From NCBI RefSeq assembly GCF_002303925.1, contig NZ_MRCS01000020.1:1-64000 (forward strand): a DNA stretch of 64,000 nucleotides, in the 5' to 3' direction. The notes under the pieces were generated by a model, which was not told the DNA's origin, did no database searches, and saw only the letters and a program-made list of their open reading frames with translations. The DNA is from Pseudomonas sp. ACN8. GTDB lineage: Bacteria > Pseudomonadota > Gammaproteobacteria > Pseudomonadales > Pseudomonadaceae. This document shows positions 37,153-48,231 of this stretch, piece by piece. Within the stretch, counting starts at the first letter, position 1; every line of letters begins with the position of its first letter. The position numbers and the translations under genes were made by a program.

Positions 37153-37998
37153 ATGAGCCTGGAAAACATCTCCTGCCAGAAAAGCTTCGGCGGCTGGCAC
37201 AAACGCTATCGCCATCGCTCGGAAGTGCTTGGCTGCGACATGGTGTTCGCCGTGTACCTGCCGCCGCAGGCGGAGCAGGGCGGCAAGCTGCCGGTGTTGT
37301 ACTGGTTGTCCGGCCTGACCTGCACCGATGAGAATTTCATGCAAAAGGCCGGCGCCATGCGCATGGCCGCCGAACTGGGGCTGATCATCGTCGCCCCGGA
37401 CACCAGCCCTCGCGGCCCTGAAGTGCCGGGCGATCCAGATGGCGCCTGGGACTTCGGCCTCGGTGCCGGGTTTTACCTGAATGCCACCCAGGAGCCTTGG
37501 TCGCGGCACTATCGGATGCATGACTATGTCGTGCAGGAATTACCGGCGTTGGTCGAAGCCCATTTCCCTGCGTCGGACAAGCGCGGCATCAGTGGCCATT
37601 CCATGGGTGGCCACGGTGCGCTGGTCTGCGCCTTGCGCAATCCGGGGTGTTATCTGTCGGTGTCGGCGTTCTCGCCGATCAACAATCCGATGGATTGCCC
37701 GTGGGGGCAGAAAGCCTTCTCCCGCTATCTGGGAGAGGACCGTTCGAAATGGCGCGAATGGGATGCCTGCGCGTTGATTGCCGAGGCCGATGAAAAGCTG
37801 CCGCTGCTGGTCGACCAGGGTGATCGCGACGATTTCCTCGCCAACCAGCTCAAGCCCGAAGCCTTGCAGCAGGCGGCCAAACTGGCCGGTCATCCGCTGA
37901 CGTTGCGCCTGCAACCGGGCTACGACCACAGCTATTTCTTCATAGCCAGTTTCATCGATGAGCACTTGCGGCATCACGCGCATGCTCTGGTTGGCTAA
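37153..37998 (+). CDS. fghA: S-formylglutathione hydrolase
   Basis: Hydrolyses S-formylglutathione to formate and glutathione, completing detoxification. The 281-residue alpha/beta hydrolase has its nucleophile Ser150 in [11 protein letters not shown], the family segment [19 protein letters not shown], and the C-terminal histidine in [12 protein letters not shown]. It forms an operon with frmA and is followed by an intrinsic terminator that runs right up to ispF. Confidence 0.96.
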   Translation: MSLENISCQKSFGGWHKRYRHRSEVLGCDMVFAVYLPPQAEQGGKLPVLYWLSGLTCTDENFMQKAGAMRMAAELGLIIVAPDTSPRGPEVPGDPDGAWDFGLGAGFYLNATQEPWSRHYRMHDYVVQELPALVEAHFPASDKRGISGHSMGGHGALVCALRNPGCYLSVSAFSPINNPMDCPWGQKAFSRYLGEDRSKWREWDACALIAEADEKLPLLVDQGDRDDFLANQLKPEALQQAAKLAGHPLTLRLQPGYDHSYFFIASFIDEHLRHHAHALVG

Positions 37999-38011
37999 TG
38001 CAGGTAGAATC

Positions 38012-38041
38012 ACGCCCTGACAAAAATCGGGGCGTTTTTTT
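38012..38041 (+). terminator. Intrinsic terminator of frmA-fghA, abutting the ispF start
   Basis: An ACGCCC/GGGCGT-type stem with a loop of about 11 bases is followed by T7 at 38035-38041. The ispF ATG begins at the very next base. Consequently ispF has no Shine-Dalgarno sequence. A TAGAAT -10-like hexamer lies at 38005-38010 and could start a short ispF transcript that contains only the hairpin's distal half. Confidence 0.8.
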
Positions 38042-38515
38042 ATGCGTATTGGCCACGGCTATGATGTGCACCGTTTCGCTGAAGGCGATTTCATCACTCT
38101 GGGCGGCGTGCGCATTGCGCACAGCTTCGGGTTGCTCGCTCACTCTGACGGTGACGTCCTCTTGCACGCCTTGAGCGATGCCTTGCTCGGCGCCGCGGCG
38201 CTGGGAGACATCGGCAAGCATTTCCCGGACACCGACCCGAAATTCAAGGGCGCCGACAGCCGTGCGCTGTTGCGTCACGTCGTCGCACTGGTCCATGCCA
38301 AAGGCTGGAAAGTCGGCAACGTCGATAACACCATCGTCGCCCAGGCGCCGAAAATGGCCCCGCATATCGAATCGATGCGCGCGCTGATTGCCGCGGATCT
38401 TCAAGTAGAGTTGGATCAAGTGAACGTGAAAGCTACCACCACCGAAAAGCTCGGCTTTGTCGGTCGCGAAGAAGGCATTGCCGTGCACTCCGTTGCCTTG
38501 TTGCTGCGCGCATGA
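38042..38515 (+). CDS. ispF: 2-C-methyl-D-erythritol 2,4-cyclodiphosphate synthase
   Basis: The fifth MEP-pathway step. The 157-residue homotrimer subunit has the zinc ligands D8 and H10 in GHGYDVHRF and the [18 protein letters not shown] motif. It overlaps truD by 4 bp. No ribosome binding site is present because a terminator T-tract ends at the base before the ATG. Translation may be leaderless-like or need a read-through transcript. Confidence 0.95.
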   Translation: MRIGHGYDVHRFAEGDFITLGGVRIAHSFGLLAHSDGDVLLHALSDALLGAAALGDIGKHFPDTDPKFKGADSRALLRHVVALVHAKGWKVGNVDNTIVAQAPKMAPHIESMRALIAADLQVELDQVNVKATTTEKLGFVGREEGIAVHSVALLLRA

Positions 38516-39557
38516 ACGAGGCGCAATTGCTCGGCCCGCGGGCTTACGGTGAAGCCCTCGGCACGGCGGTCCTGAAAGCGATCGCGGAAGATTTCCAGGT
38601 CGACGAAGTCCTCGACATTCCCCTCAGCGGCGAAGGCGAGCACCTGTGGATCTGGGTGGAAAAGCGCGGCCTGAATACTGAAGAAGCGGCGCGACGGATT
38701 GCCAAGGCTGCCGGCGTGCCATTGCGCACCGTCAGTTATGCCGGGCTCAAGGACCGTCAGGCGTTGACTCGCCAATGGTTCAGCGTGCAATTGCCGGGCA
38801 AGGCAGACCCTGATCTGTCGGCTGCGCAAAACGATACGCTGAAGATCCTCAAGACCGCCCGCCACAAGCGCAAACTGCAACGCGGTGCCCACTCGGCCAA
38901 CGGTTTTACGTTGCGCCTGACGCAATTCGCCGGCGACAAGGCTGCGCTTGAAGAGCGTCTGCAACTGATCGCCAAACAAGGCGTCCCCAATTATTTCGGT
39001 GCCCAGCGTTTCGGTCATGACGGCGGCAACGTCGTTGATGCTCGTGCCTGGGCCGCGCGCAAGGCGCTGCCGGAGCAGCGAAACGTGCGCTCGCGTTTGC
39101 TCTCCACGGCGCGCAGTTTTCTGTTCAATCAGGTATTGGCCGCACGTGTCGCCGATGGCACCTGGCAGCGTGCCCAGGTGGGCGATCTGCTGGCGTTCAC
39201 CGACAGCCGCAGCTTTTTCCCGGCAGGCGAAGCCGAGTGCAGCGACCCGCGCCTGGCGATTCTCGATCTGCACCCGACCGGTCCGCAGTGGGGCGAAGGT
39301 GACTCGCCGGCCACGGGCGCTGTCCATGAACTGGAGCAGGCGATTGCCGCGCGCGAAGCAGACCTTCGCGATTGGTTGATCAACGCCGGAATGAGCCACG
39401 AACGTCGCATCCTGCGGCTGCCCATTGCCGGGTTGACGTGGCATTATCCCTCGCTGGACATTCTGCAACTGGAATTCGTCCTGCCGGCCGGATGCTTCGC
39501 CACCGTATTGGTGCGCGAGCTTGTTGATCTGGTGCCGGTGGGACAGACGGACAGCCC

Positions 39558-39570
<13 letters not shown>
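38512..39570 (+). CDS. truD: tRNA pseudouridine(13) synthase TruD
   Basis: Modifies U13 of tRNA-Glu. The 352-residue protein has the catalytic aspartate D81 in [14 protein letters not shown] and the family segments [17 protein letters not shown] and [10 protein letters not shown]. It overlaps both neighbours, by 4 bp with ispF and 13 bp with surE, so the whole ispF-pcm block is likely one transcript. Confidence 0.95.
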
Positions 39571-40984
<1,414 letters not shown>

Positions 40985-41196
40985 GCATTTGTTTCGGGAC
41001 GCTGAATTCTCTTCGATTGCCTTTGTCTTACAGCGGCATCGTTTGGTTGAACGGGATTCATCGTCAGGCAGCAAACGTGTGCGCGACACCGATTCGCCAC
41101 ATTAAAGGTAAAGCGTGCACACCCCGTTATACTTGCGACAGTTCATTGCCGGACTCCGGTATTTCACATTTTCAGCCACCACAGAGGGAGCGGCGG

Positions 41197-42054
41197 GTGA
41201 GTCTCACAGTCATTGCGCAGCGTATGAGTAAAACGAGCTTTCAGCGCCTGGTGACTGGCCTTGTCTTGAGCACCTTGCTGGTCGGTTGTTCCAGCAACAA
41301 GTCCAGCGATGTTCGCGTCGTGGACCGCAACAATGCCGCGGCTCAGCGTCCAGCCGTGACCACCGGGCAATACGTCGTTCGACCCAAGGACACCCTGTTC
41401 TCCATCGCCTTCCGTTACGGCTGGGACTACAAGGCCCTGGCGGCACGCAACAACATTCCTGCGCCTTACACCATTCGTCCGGGTCAGACGATTCGCTTTG
41501 ATGGTCGTACCGATTCAACGTCGACGGCGGTGGTCAGTTCGTCCAGTTCAACGCCTTCGTCGTCGAGTAAAACCACGGTCATTCGTCGTTCGGCAAACGG
41601 TACGACCACCAGCACAACGACAGTTGTACCGTCCGTCGCGAGCAAGTCTGCACCCGCTCCATTGCCCCCTCCCGGGCCAGCCCCGACCGGCTGGGGATGG
41701 CCATCTAATGGCATTCTGATTGGGAAATTCTCTTCAAACGGTAGTTTGAATAAAGGAATTGATATCGCCGGAGATTTGGGACAGCCTGTTTTAGCTGCGT
41801 CTGATGGGACGGTGGTATACGCCGGGAGTGGCTTAAGGGGCTACGGCGAATTAGTAATCATCAAACACAGTGAAACCTACGTAAGCGCCTACGGACACAA
41901 CCGCAGGCTGTTGGTTCGGGAGGGGCAGCAGGTCAAGGTCGGACAGACAATTGCCGAAATGGGGTCAACGGGTACAGACCGGGTGAAACTGCATTTTGAG
42001 ATTCGCCGCCAGGGTAAACCTGTAGATCCGCTGCAATTCCTGCCGCGTCGTTGA
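41197..42054 (+). CDS. nlpD: NlpD-type lipoprotein, LysM plus degenerate LytM domain
   Basis: An outer-membrane lipoprotein that activates septal amidases. I chose GTG 41197 (285 residues) because GGGAG lies 6 bp upstream; ATG 41224 is the alternative. A lipobox LLVGC places the modified cysteine at residue 31. A LysM domain covers about 60-105, then a serine/threonine-rich linker, then an M23 domain. In that domain the first zinc histidine is replaced (NKGIDIAG), so it should be a non-catalytic activator. The 3' third is unusually AT-rich with TTA and AGG codons, where the rpoS promoter should lie. The 212-bp upstream gap has a possible -10 (TATACT, 41128). Confidence 0.93.
   Translation: MSLTVIAQRMSKTSFQRLVTGLVLSTLLVGCSSNKSSDVRVVDRNNAAAQRPAVTTGQYVVRPKDTLFSIAFRYGWDYKALAARNNIPAPYTIRPGQTIRFDGRTDSTSTAVVSSSSSTPSSSSKTTVIRRSANGTTTSTTTVVPSVASKSAPAPLPPPGPAPTGWGWPSNGILIGKFSSNGSLNKGIDIAGDLGQPVLAASDGTVVYAGSGLRGYGELVIIKHSETYVSAYGHNRRLLVREGQQVKVGQTIAEMGSTGTDRVKLHFEIRRQGKPVDPLQFLPRR
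41735..41748 (+). promoter_or_regulatory. PsrA-type operator in the predicted rpoS promoter region, inside nlpD
   Basis: CAAAC-GGTA-GTTTG is a perfect inverted repeat fitting the reported PsrA consensus G/CAAAC-N2-4-GTTTG/C. It lies about 412 bp before the rpoS start codon. From memory, the main rpoS transcript of P. aeruginosa starts roughly 370 nt upstream of the gene, and PsrA binds just upstream of the -35. This site falls where that predicts. A TTGATA hexamer follows at 41759-41764, but no convincing -10 is seen. Confidence 0.75.
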
Positions 42055-42159
42055 TCGCTAACCAGCCTGTTCCGTCGCGTAGAGGGGACAGGCTCCAGCG
42101 TTGCCAGGGATAAAGGCGCCGCTTGAGCTTGAGGTCGAACTCACCAAAGGACTATAACA

Positions 42160-43167
<1,008 letters not shown>

Positions 43168-43188
43168 AGCACTCACTGCGATGGCATG

Positions 43189-43216
43189 AAAAACCCCGAC
43201 TGGCTCGGGGTTTTTT
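43189..43216 (+). terminator. Intrinsic terminator of rpoS
   Basis: A 9-bp stem (AAACCCCGA / TCGGGGTTT) with a CTGGC loop and a T6 run, 22 bp after the rpoS stop. Confidence 0.93.
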
Positions 43217-43263
43217 ATTGCCTGGCCAGCAGACCGAATCCCCTCGGAATTTTGGTTTCGTGC

Positions 43264-43281
43264 TGTAAGTCCAGGCTTACA
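43264..43281 (+). promoter_or_regulatory. GacA upstream activating sequence of rsmZ
   Basis: TGTAAG-N6-CTTACA is a perfect 18-bp match to the GacA box that precedes rsmX/Y/Z genes. It is centred about 180 bp upstream of the predicted rsmZ start, the distance known for rsmZ. It falls just after the rpoS terminator. Confidence 0.95.
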
Positions 43282-43348
43282 CTTGCGTAAGTGTTCGTTA
43301 TTTTTACACCCTGGCAATTGTCCATGCTGAACGCTTCTTGCCTCTATC

Positions 43349-43383
43349 GTTTTGATTTATATAACTATTTTTTATTATTAATG
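43349..43383. promoter_or_regulatory. A/T-rich tract between the GacA box and the rsmZ promoter
   Basis: About 35 bases of nearly pure A and T (ATTTATATAAC, ATTTTTTATTATTAAT) stand out in a GC-rich genome. In other pseudomonads this interval binds MvaT/MvaU and possibly IHF, which could bend DNA to bring the distant GacA box to the promoter. The binding itself is inferred. Confidence 0.5.
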
Positions 43384-43453
43384 ACGTGTGACAGCTGGGT
43401 TTAGCGCCAAGGGGCGATTGATCCCGCAGGGGAACACTCTAGTATTGAGGTTG

Positions 43454-43582
43454 TGTCGACGGACAGACACGTCCTTCAAGGATGAGGGGATAGGGATATC
43501 GCAGGACGCGATTCATCAGGACGATGAAAAGGAACACAGGGAATAGGGAAAAAATGTGGGCGGGTCAAACCGCCCCTTTTTT
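43454..43582 (+). ncRNA. rsmZ: Small regulatory RNA RsmZ
   Basis: An RNA of about 129 nt that sequesters RsmA/RsmE and so relieves translational repression of secondary-metabolism and biofilm genes under GacS/GacA control. It begins TGTCGACGGACAGACAC, and nine GGA triplets are spaced along it (43461, 43480, 43488, 43494, 43504, 43519, 43531, 43540, 43547). A TAGTAT -10 lies at 43440-43445. It ends in a GGGCGG/CCGCCC hairpin and T6. Position between rpoS and fdxA and the GacA box confirm it. The 5' end is estimated from the -10. Confidence 0.95.
43558..43582 (+). terminator. Intrinsic terminator of rsmZ
   Basis: A GGGCGG/CCGCCC stem with loop GTCAAA is followed by C and T6. It forms the 3' end of the RNA. 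Confidence 0.92.
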
Positions 43583-43597
43583 CGCCTGCAGAAAAGC

Positions 43598-43622
43598 AAA
43601 AAGGCCCTTGTGGGGCCTTTTT
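43598..43622 (-). terminator. Intrinsic terminator of fdxA (works in both directions)
   Basis: A 10-bp stem (AAAAAGGCCC / GGGCCTTTTT) with a 5-base loop. It lies 18 bp past the fdxA stop and has T-runs on both strands, so it also backs up the rsmZ terminator. Confidence 0.88.
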
Positions 43623-43639
43623 CGCGAACGCGGGGGTAA

Positions 43640-43963
43640 TCAGCGTTCGAGTTCTGCGATCTTGCCTGGCTTGCCGTCCCACTCTTCAGCGTCGGGCATC
43701 GAATCTTTCTTCTCGGTGATGTTCGGCCAGATATCGGCCAGCTCAGCGTTCAGCGCGATGAAGTTTTCCATGCCGGCCGGAACTTCATCTTCGGAGAAGA
43801 TAGCCACGGCAGGGCATTCAGGTTCGCACAGCGCGCAATCGATGCACTCATCCGGGTGAATCACCAGGAAATTCGGGCCTTCGTAAAAGCAGTCCACCGG
43901 ACAGACTTCTACGCAGTCGGTGTACTTGCACTTGATGCAGTTGTCGGTGACGACGAAGGTCAT
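43640..43963 (-). CDS. fdxA: Seven-iron ferredoxin FdxA
   Basis: A 107-residue electron carrier with one [3Fe-4S] and one [4Fe-4S] cluster. The N-terminal half has [17 protein letters not shown] and the second cluster motif is [12 protein letters not shown]; the spacing is that of Azotobacter ferredoxin I. It converges with rsmZ. The 142-bp gap upstream toward mutS contains an 8-bp stem (CTGCTGGC / GCCAGCAG, 44036-44061) and no gene. Confidence 0.95.
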   Translation of the reverse strand: MTFVVTDNCIKCKYTDCVEVCPVDCFYEGPNFLVIHPDECIDCALCEPECPAVAIFSEDEVPAGMENFIALNAELADIWPNITEKKDSMPDAEEWDGKPGKIAELER

Positions 43964-44105
43964 TTCTAATTTTCTCCTCAGGCGCGGCTTGCTGCGCCCC
44001 TTCTCGTAGGGGTCGCCAGGTTTGGGAGCGATAGTCTGCTGGCCAGGCTATTAGCCAGCAGCATCCCAAACCGCGCGAGATTCTAACAGCTTGCAAGCCG
44101 CTGCG

Positions 44106-46685
44106 TTAGATCCGTGTCTTTAGTGTATAGAGCATTTCGAGCGCACGACGTGGTGTCATGTTGTCCAGGTCGAGCTTGGCCAGGTCATCCAGCACCGGAT
44201 GCGGCAGGCTGGCGAACAGGTCGCTTTGCTGTGGTGCGGCCGGTTTGCCTTTGGCCGGTGCCGGTGTTTCATGGGGCAGGGCGGTGTCTTCCAGACGGCT
44301 CAAGTGCTCGCGAGCACGGGTGATGACTTCGCTCGGAACGCCTGCCAGCTGCGCAACGGCCAGGCCATAACTCTGGCTGGCCGGCCCGGGCAGCACATGG
44401 TGCAGGAACACGATGCGCTCGTTGTGCTCGGTAGCATTGAGGTGCACGTTGGCCACCAGCGGCTGGGCTTCCGGCAGGACGGTCAGTTCAAAGTAGTGGG
44501 TGGCGAACAGCGTGTAGGCACGCAAATGCGCCAGGCGTTCTGCCGCCGCCCATGCCAGGGACAGGCCGTCGAAGGTGCTGGTACCGCGCCCGACTTCGTC
44601 CATCAGTACCAGGCTGCGCTCGGTGGCGTTGTGCAGGATGTTCGCGGTTTCGCTCATTTCCACCATGAAGGTCGAGCGCCCGCCGGCCAGGTCATCGCTG
44701 GAGCCGATCCGGGTGAAGATGCGGTCGACCAGCGACAGTTCGCAACTGGCTGCCGGCACGAAGCTGCCGATGTGCGCCAGGAGGACGATCAAGGCGGTCT
44801 GACGCATGTAGGTGGATTTACCGCCCATGTTCGGACCGGTGATCACCAGCATGCGGGTGTTGTCGTCCAGGCTCAGGTCGTTGGCCACGAATGGCGTGGT
44901 CAGCACTTGTTCGACCACCGGGTGACGACCCTGGGTGATGCGCATGCACGGCTCGCTGACGAAGCGCGGGCAGTTCAGGTCGAGGTTCAGCGCGCGTTCG
45001 GCCAGGTTGCTCAAGACGTCCAGCTCGGCCAGGGCGCCGGCGGTGTCCTGCAGCGGTGGCAGCTGGCTGATCAGGTCTTCGAGCAGCGCTTCGTACAGCA
45101 TCTTCTCGCGGGCCAGGGCGCGGCTCTTGGCTGACAATGCCTTGTCTTCGAATGCCTTGAGTTCCGGCGTAATGAAACGCTCGGCGCCTTTGAGGGTCTG
45201 GCGGCGGATATAGTCGGCCGGTGCCGATTCCGCCTGCTTGCTTGGCAGCTCGATGAAGTAACCGTGAATGCGGTTGTAACCGACCTTCAGGTGCGACAGG
45301 CCGGTGCGGGCCTTTTCCCGCGTCTCGAGGTCGATCAGGAATTGCCCGGCGTTTTCGCTCAGCGACTGCAGTTCGTCCAGTTCGCTGTCGTAGCCGGTTT
45401 TCAGCACGCCGCCATCACGAATGACGGCGGGCGGGTTGTCGATGATGGCTTTTTCCAGGAGTGCCGCCAGTTCCGGGTAGGTGCTGGTGATGGTGGCGAG
45501 TTGCTGGAGGTGCGGGGCTTCGAGCTCCGTCATTGCCACTTGCAGTTCCGGCAGGGCGCCGAGGGCGTCACGCAGGCGGGCGAGGTCGCGGGGGCGGGCA
45601 TTGCGCAGGCCGATCCGCGCAAGAATCCGCTCGATGTCGCCAATTTCCTTGAGCTGCGGTTGCAGTCTTTCGAATCGGTAGCCGTCGAGCAGGCAAGTGA
45701 TCGAAGTCTGACGCGCCAACAGCACCGTCAGATCGCGCAACGGGCGATTCAGCCAGCGGGTCAGCAAGCGGCTGCCCATGGCGGTCTGGCAGCGGTCCAC
45801 CACCGATTGCAGGGTGTTGTCGCGGCCCCCGGCCAGGTTGGTGTCGAGCTCCAGGTTGCGACGGCTGGCGCCATCGAGCACCACGGTGTCGTCCAGGCGT
45901 TCATGACGCAGGCTGCGCAAATGGGGTAGGGCGGTGCGCTGGGTTTCCTTGGCGTAGGCCAGCAGGCAACCGGCGGCGCCAATCGCCAGGGTCAGGTTTT
46001 CGCAACCAAAGCCCTTCAGATCCTGGGTCGAGAATTGCTGGCACAGGCTTTTGAGCGCCGAATCGCGCTCGAAATCCCACGGCGCACGACGACGCACGCC
46101 ACGGCGTTTTTCCGCCGGCAAGTCCTTGGGCCAGTCATCCGGAATCAGCAGTTCCACCGGGTTGACCCGCTCCAGTTCCGCGAGCAGGTTTTCCCAACCC
46201 TTGATCTCCAGCACACTGAAGTTGCCACTGGTGATGTCCAGCACTGCCAGGCCGAACAGGCGTTCATCACCCAGAACGGCAGCGATCAGATTGTCCCGGC
46301 GCTCATCCAGCAGCGCCTCGTCACTCACCGTCCCCGGCGTGATGATGCGCACAACCTGCCGCTCCACCGGCCCTTTGCTGGTGGCCGGGTCGCCGACCTG
46401 CTCGCAGATCACCACCGATTCGCCAAGCTTCACCAGCTTTGCCAGGTAACCCTCGGCGGCGTGGTAAGGAATCCCGCACATCGGAATCGCCTGGCCAGCC
46501 GACTGCCCTCGGGCCGTCAGGGTGATGTCCAGCAACTTGGCGGCCTTCTTCGCGTCTTCATAGAAGATTTCGTAGAAGTCGCCCATGCGGTAGAACATCA
46601 GCTGGTCCGGGTGCTGGTTTTTCAGGCGCCAGTACTGCTGCATCATCGGGGTGTGGGAGGACAGGTCGGAGACGGCTTTATTCAT
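44106..46685 (-). CDS. mutS: DNA mismatch repair protein MutS
   Basis: Recognises mismatches and small loops and recruits MutL. I chose ATG 46685 (859 residues, [22 protein letters not shown]); an in-frame start 48 bp upstream adds no conserved sequence. The mismatch-reading motif [15 protein letters not shown] (Phe-x-Glu) is near residue 38. The ABC ATPase has Walker [15 protein letters not shown], the signature STFMVEM, and Walker [17 protein letters not shown]. It flanks a known phage/tailocin insertion hotspot. Confidence 0.97.
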   Translation of the reverse strand: MNKAVSDLSSHTPMMQQYWRLKNQHPDQLMFYRMGDFYEIFYEDAKKAAKLLDITLTARGQSAGQAIPMCGIPYHAAEGYLAKLVKLGESVVICEQVGDPATSKGPVERQVVRIITPGTVSDEALLDERRDNLIAAVLGDERLFGLAVLDITSGNFSVLEIKGWENLLAELERVNPVELLIPDDWPKDLPAEKRRGVRRRAPWDFERDSALKSLCQQFSTQDLKGFGCENLTLAIGAAGCLLAYAKETQRTALPHLRSLRHERLDDTVVLDGASRRNLELDTNLAGGRDNTLQSVVDRCQTAMGSRLLTRWLNRPLRDLTVLLARQTSITCLLDGYRFERLQPQLKEIGDIERILARIGLRNARPRDLARLRDALGALPELQVAMTELEAPHLQQLATITSTYPELAALLEKAIIDNPPAVIRDGGVLKTGYDSELDELQSLSENAGQFLIDLETREKARTGLSHLKVGYNRIHGYFIELPSKQAESAPADYIRRQTLKGAERFITPELKAFEDKALSAKSRALAREKMLYEALLEDLISQLPPLQDTAGALAELDVLSNLAERALNLDLNCPRFVSEPCMRITQGRHPVVEQVLTTPFVANDLSLDDNTRMLVITGPNMGGKSTYMRQTALIVLLAHIGSFVPAASCELSLVDRIFTRIGSSDDLAGGRSTFMVEMSETANILHNATERSLVLMDEVGRGTSTFDGLSLAWAAAERLAHLRAYTLFATHYFELTVLPEAQPLVANVHLNATEHNERIVFLHHVLPGPASQSYGLAVAQLAGVPSEVITRAREHLSRLEDTALPHETPAPAKGKPAAPQQSDLFASLPHPVLDDLAKLDLDNMTPRRALEMLYTLKTRI

Positions 46686-46815
46686 CGGATTGTCAGGAAG
46701 CTCATTGAAAGAGGTGGGGCAAAAGCGAGGCAATGGCCGGGCTTTTCCGCGATGGGCGCAAGGTTACCATGGGCGGTCTGCCCGACGCAGGCACCACGGC
46801 CGGGTGACATCTTTT

Positions 46816-46902
46816 ACGATGCAAAAATCGTGTTATGCATCGATTATGCAAATCGGCATTGTCTTCTTCGAGAAGAGCAAGCAGTATGTGGGTTATGCAT
46901 AA
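46816..46902 (+). promoter_or_regulatory. Cluster of putative repressor operators before and across the repressor start
   Basis: The 87 bp contain ACGAT-N6-ATCGT (46816-46831), two direct TTATGCAT/TTATGCAA octamers 11 bp apart (46833 and 46844), and the palindrome TTATGCATAA (46893-46902) within the first codons of the repressor. The same TATGCAT half-site forms the perfect palindrome in front of the holin gene at 47729. This suggests autoregulation. A clear -35/-10 pair could not be fixed. Confidence 0.5.
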
Positions 46903-47629
46903 ACGCAACGTATCTACCGTATTAAGGGCATTGCTCGATCAGCACGGGATCTCCCCCACGGAGCTTCACCGTCGAACCGGCGTGCCTCAATCCACGCTCT
47001 CGCGCATTCTCAGCGGGAAGATCGTCGATCCTTCGGATAAACATATTTCGAAGATCGCCGAGTATTTTTCCTTGAGCACCGACCAGTTGCGTGGCCGCAC
47101 GGACGTCTCGTCTGCCGCTAATGCCGGGCGGGCTCCCGTGCATTCGGAACTCAAGGATATAAGTCTGTGGGATGACGATACCCCTGTCGATGACGACGAG
47201 GTGTCGGTCCCCTTTCTTCGCGAGGTTGAATTGGCTGCTGGATCAGGAAGATTCGTCATCGAAGAAAGCGAGCGCTCTAGCCTGCGTTTCGGCAAGCGAA
47301 GCCTGCGCCATAACGGTGTGCAGTTCGACCAGGCCAAATGCGTGACAGTACGGGGCAACAGTATGTTGCCGGTGCTGCGCGACGGCGCCACGGTCGGGGT
47401 CAATGCCGGCAAATGCGGTATTGGCGATATCGTTGACGGCGACCTTTATGCAATCAATCACAACGGCCAGTTGCGGGTGAAGCAGTTGTATCGGCTGCCG
47501 TCCGGGATTCGTTTGCGTAGCTTCAATCGAGACGAGCATCCAGACGAGGATTACACCTTTCAGGAAGTCCAGGAGGAGCCGATCGTTATCCTCGGGCATG
47601 TCTTTTGGTGGGGCATGTACGCCCGTTAA
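46886..47629 (+). CDS. PrtR/CI-like transcriptional repressor with LexA-type self-cleavage domain
   Basis: A 247-residue repressor with an XRE HTH (residues 21-45, GISPTELHRRTGVPQSTLSRI) and a C-terminal S24 peptidase domain. The self-cleavage set is complete: Ala118-Gly119 in VELAAGSG, nucleophile Ser159 in VRGNSMLPVL, and Lys199 in RVKQLYRL. Such proteins repress pyocins, tailocins or prophages until RecA filaments trigger cleavage. I chose ATG 46886, 8 bp after AGAAGAG; ATG 46895 is possible. No prtN-like activator is present. Confidence 0.85.
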   Translation: MWVMHKRNVSTVLRALLDQHGISPTELHRRTGVPQSTLSRILSGKIVDPSDKHISKIAEYFSLSTDQLRGRTDVSSAANAGRAPVHSELKDISLWDDDTPVDDDEVSVPFLREVELAAGSGRFVIEESERSSLRFGKRSLRHNGVQFDQAKCVTVRGNSMLPVLRDGATVGVNAGKCGIGDIVDGDLYAINHNGQLRVKQLYRLPSGIRLRSFNRDEHPDEDYTFQEVQEEPIVILGHVFWWGMYAR

Positions 47630-47719
47630 CACCCCTGCGCTCAGATAAAACCAGCTTTCCGGAGCGGGTTTTTTTCGCGTGCTGAAAACATTGGATCACC
47701 TATTCAATGCGTTAATGCA

Positions 47720-47748
47720 TTGACTGTATATGCATTAATGCATAATCT
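47720..47748 (+). promoter_or_regulatory. Holin promoter with a palindromic operator in its spacer
   Basis: TTGACT (47720-47725), exactly 17 bp, then TAATCT (47743-47748). The spacer region holds a perfect 16-bp palindrome, TATGCATTAATGCATA (47729-47744), and a related AATGCATT octamer lies at 47714-47721. A repressor bound there would block RNA polymerase. The same half-site occurs upstream of the adjacent repressor gene, which is therefore the likely binder. Confidence 0.75.
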
Positions 47749-47802
47749 GATTGCCTGTCCATTCAAGAGCGCGGTGTGATCGTTCACTCAAGGAGGCATG
47801 AA

Positions 47803-48144
47803 ATGACCGCTGAGCAATATGCGTTGCTGGACATGCCTCTGTGGCTGGTCATCAGCTTGCCGATACTCGGTGGCGTTACCGGTGAAATGTGGCGTGCCGA
47901 TAAAGAGGGCGTTCGCGGCTGGCCCCTTGTCCGGCGCCTGGGCCTGCGGTCTGGCTCCAGCATGATCTGTGGCGCTTCGGTCATCATGCTGCTGCACGCC
48001 GCCAATGTTTCCATCTGGGCTGCCTGTGCGGGTGGTTGCTTGGCGGCGATGGCCGGGACAGACGTCGTTTTAGGGTTGTATGAGCGTTGGGTGGCCAAGC
48101 GTATGGGGATCGGTCATGTTCCGTCTGGTGACGTGGACGATTGA
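47803..48144 (+). CDS. Putative phage/tailocin holin
   Basis: A 113-residue membrane protein with predicted segments near residues 11-27, 53-68 and 70-91, a basic loop between (WRADKEGVRGWPLVRRLGLRS) and a charged tail. It resembles holins that follow prtR in Pseudomonas R-tailocin and prophage clusters. ATG 47803 is set by a perfect AGGAGG 6 bp upstream. The endolysin, spanins and tail genes normally next to it are absent: cinA begins 119 bp later. Confidence 0.7.
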   Translation: MTAEQYALLDMPLWLVISLPILGGVTGEMWRADKEGVRGWPLVRRLGLRSGSSMICGASVIMLLHAANVSIWAACAGGCLAAMAGTDVVLGLYERWVAKRMGIGHVPSGDVDD

Positions 48145-48203
48145 TTCTCCGACAGTCCCTTTCCAGAGCCTTCGATTCCTTACATTTTGATCGCTCCTGT
48201 CGC

Positions 48204-48231
48204 TTGCAAGTGCGGTCTGCTCGTGTACGTT
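48204..48231 (+). promoter_or_regulatory. Predicted cinA promoter
   Basis: TTGCAA (48204-48209), 16-bp spacer, TACGTT (48226-48231). It sits in the 118-bp interval between the holin stop and cinA, which is where the rest of a tailocin cluster would be inserted in other strains. Confidence 0.4.

Noticed and set aside
43524..43859. Plus-strand ORF of 111 residues overlapping rsmZ and fdxA
   Set aside because: It runs through the rsmZ terminator and is antisense to fdxA; the sequence is low-complexity and has no family match I recognise.
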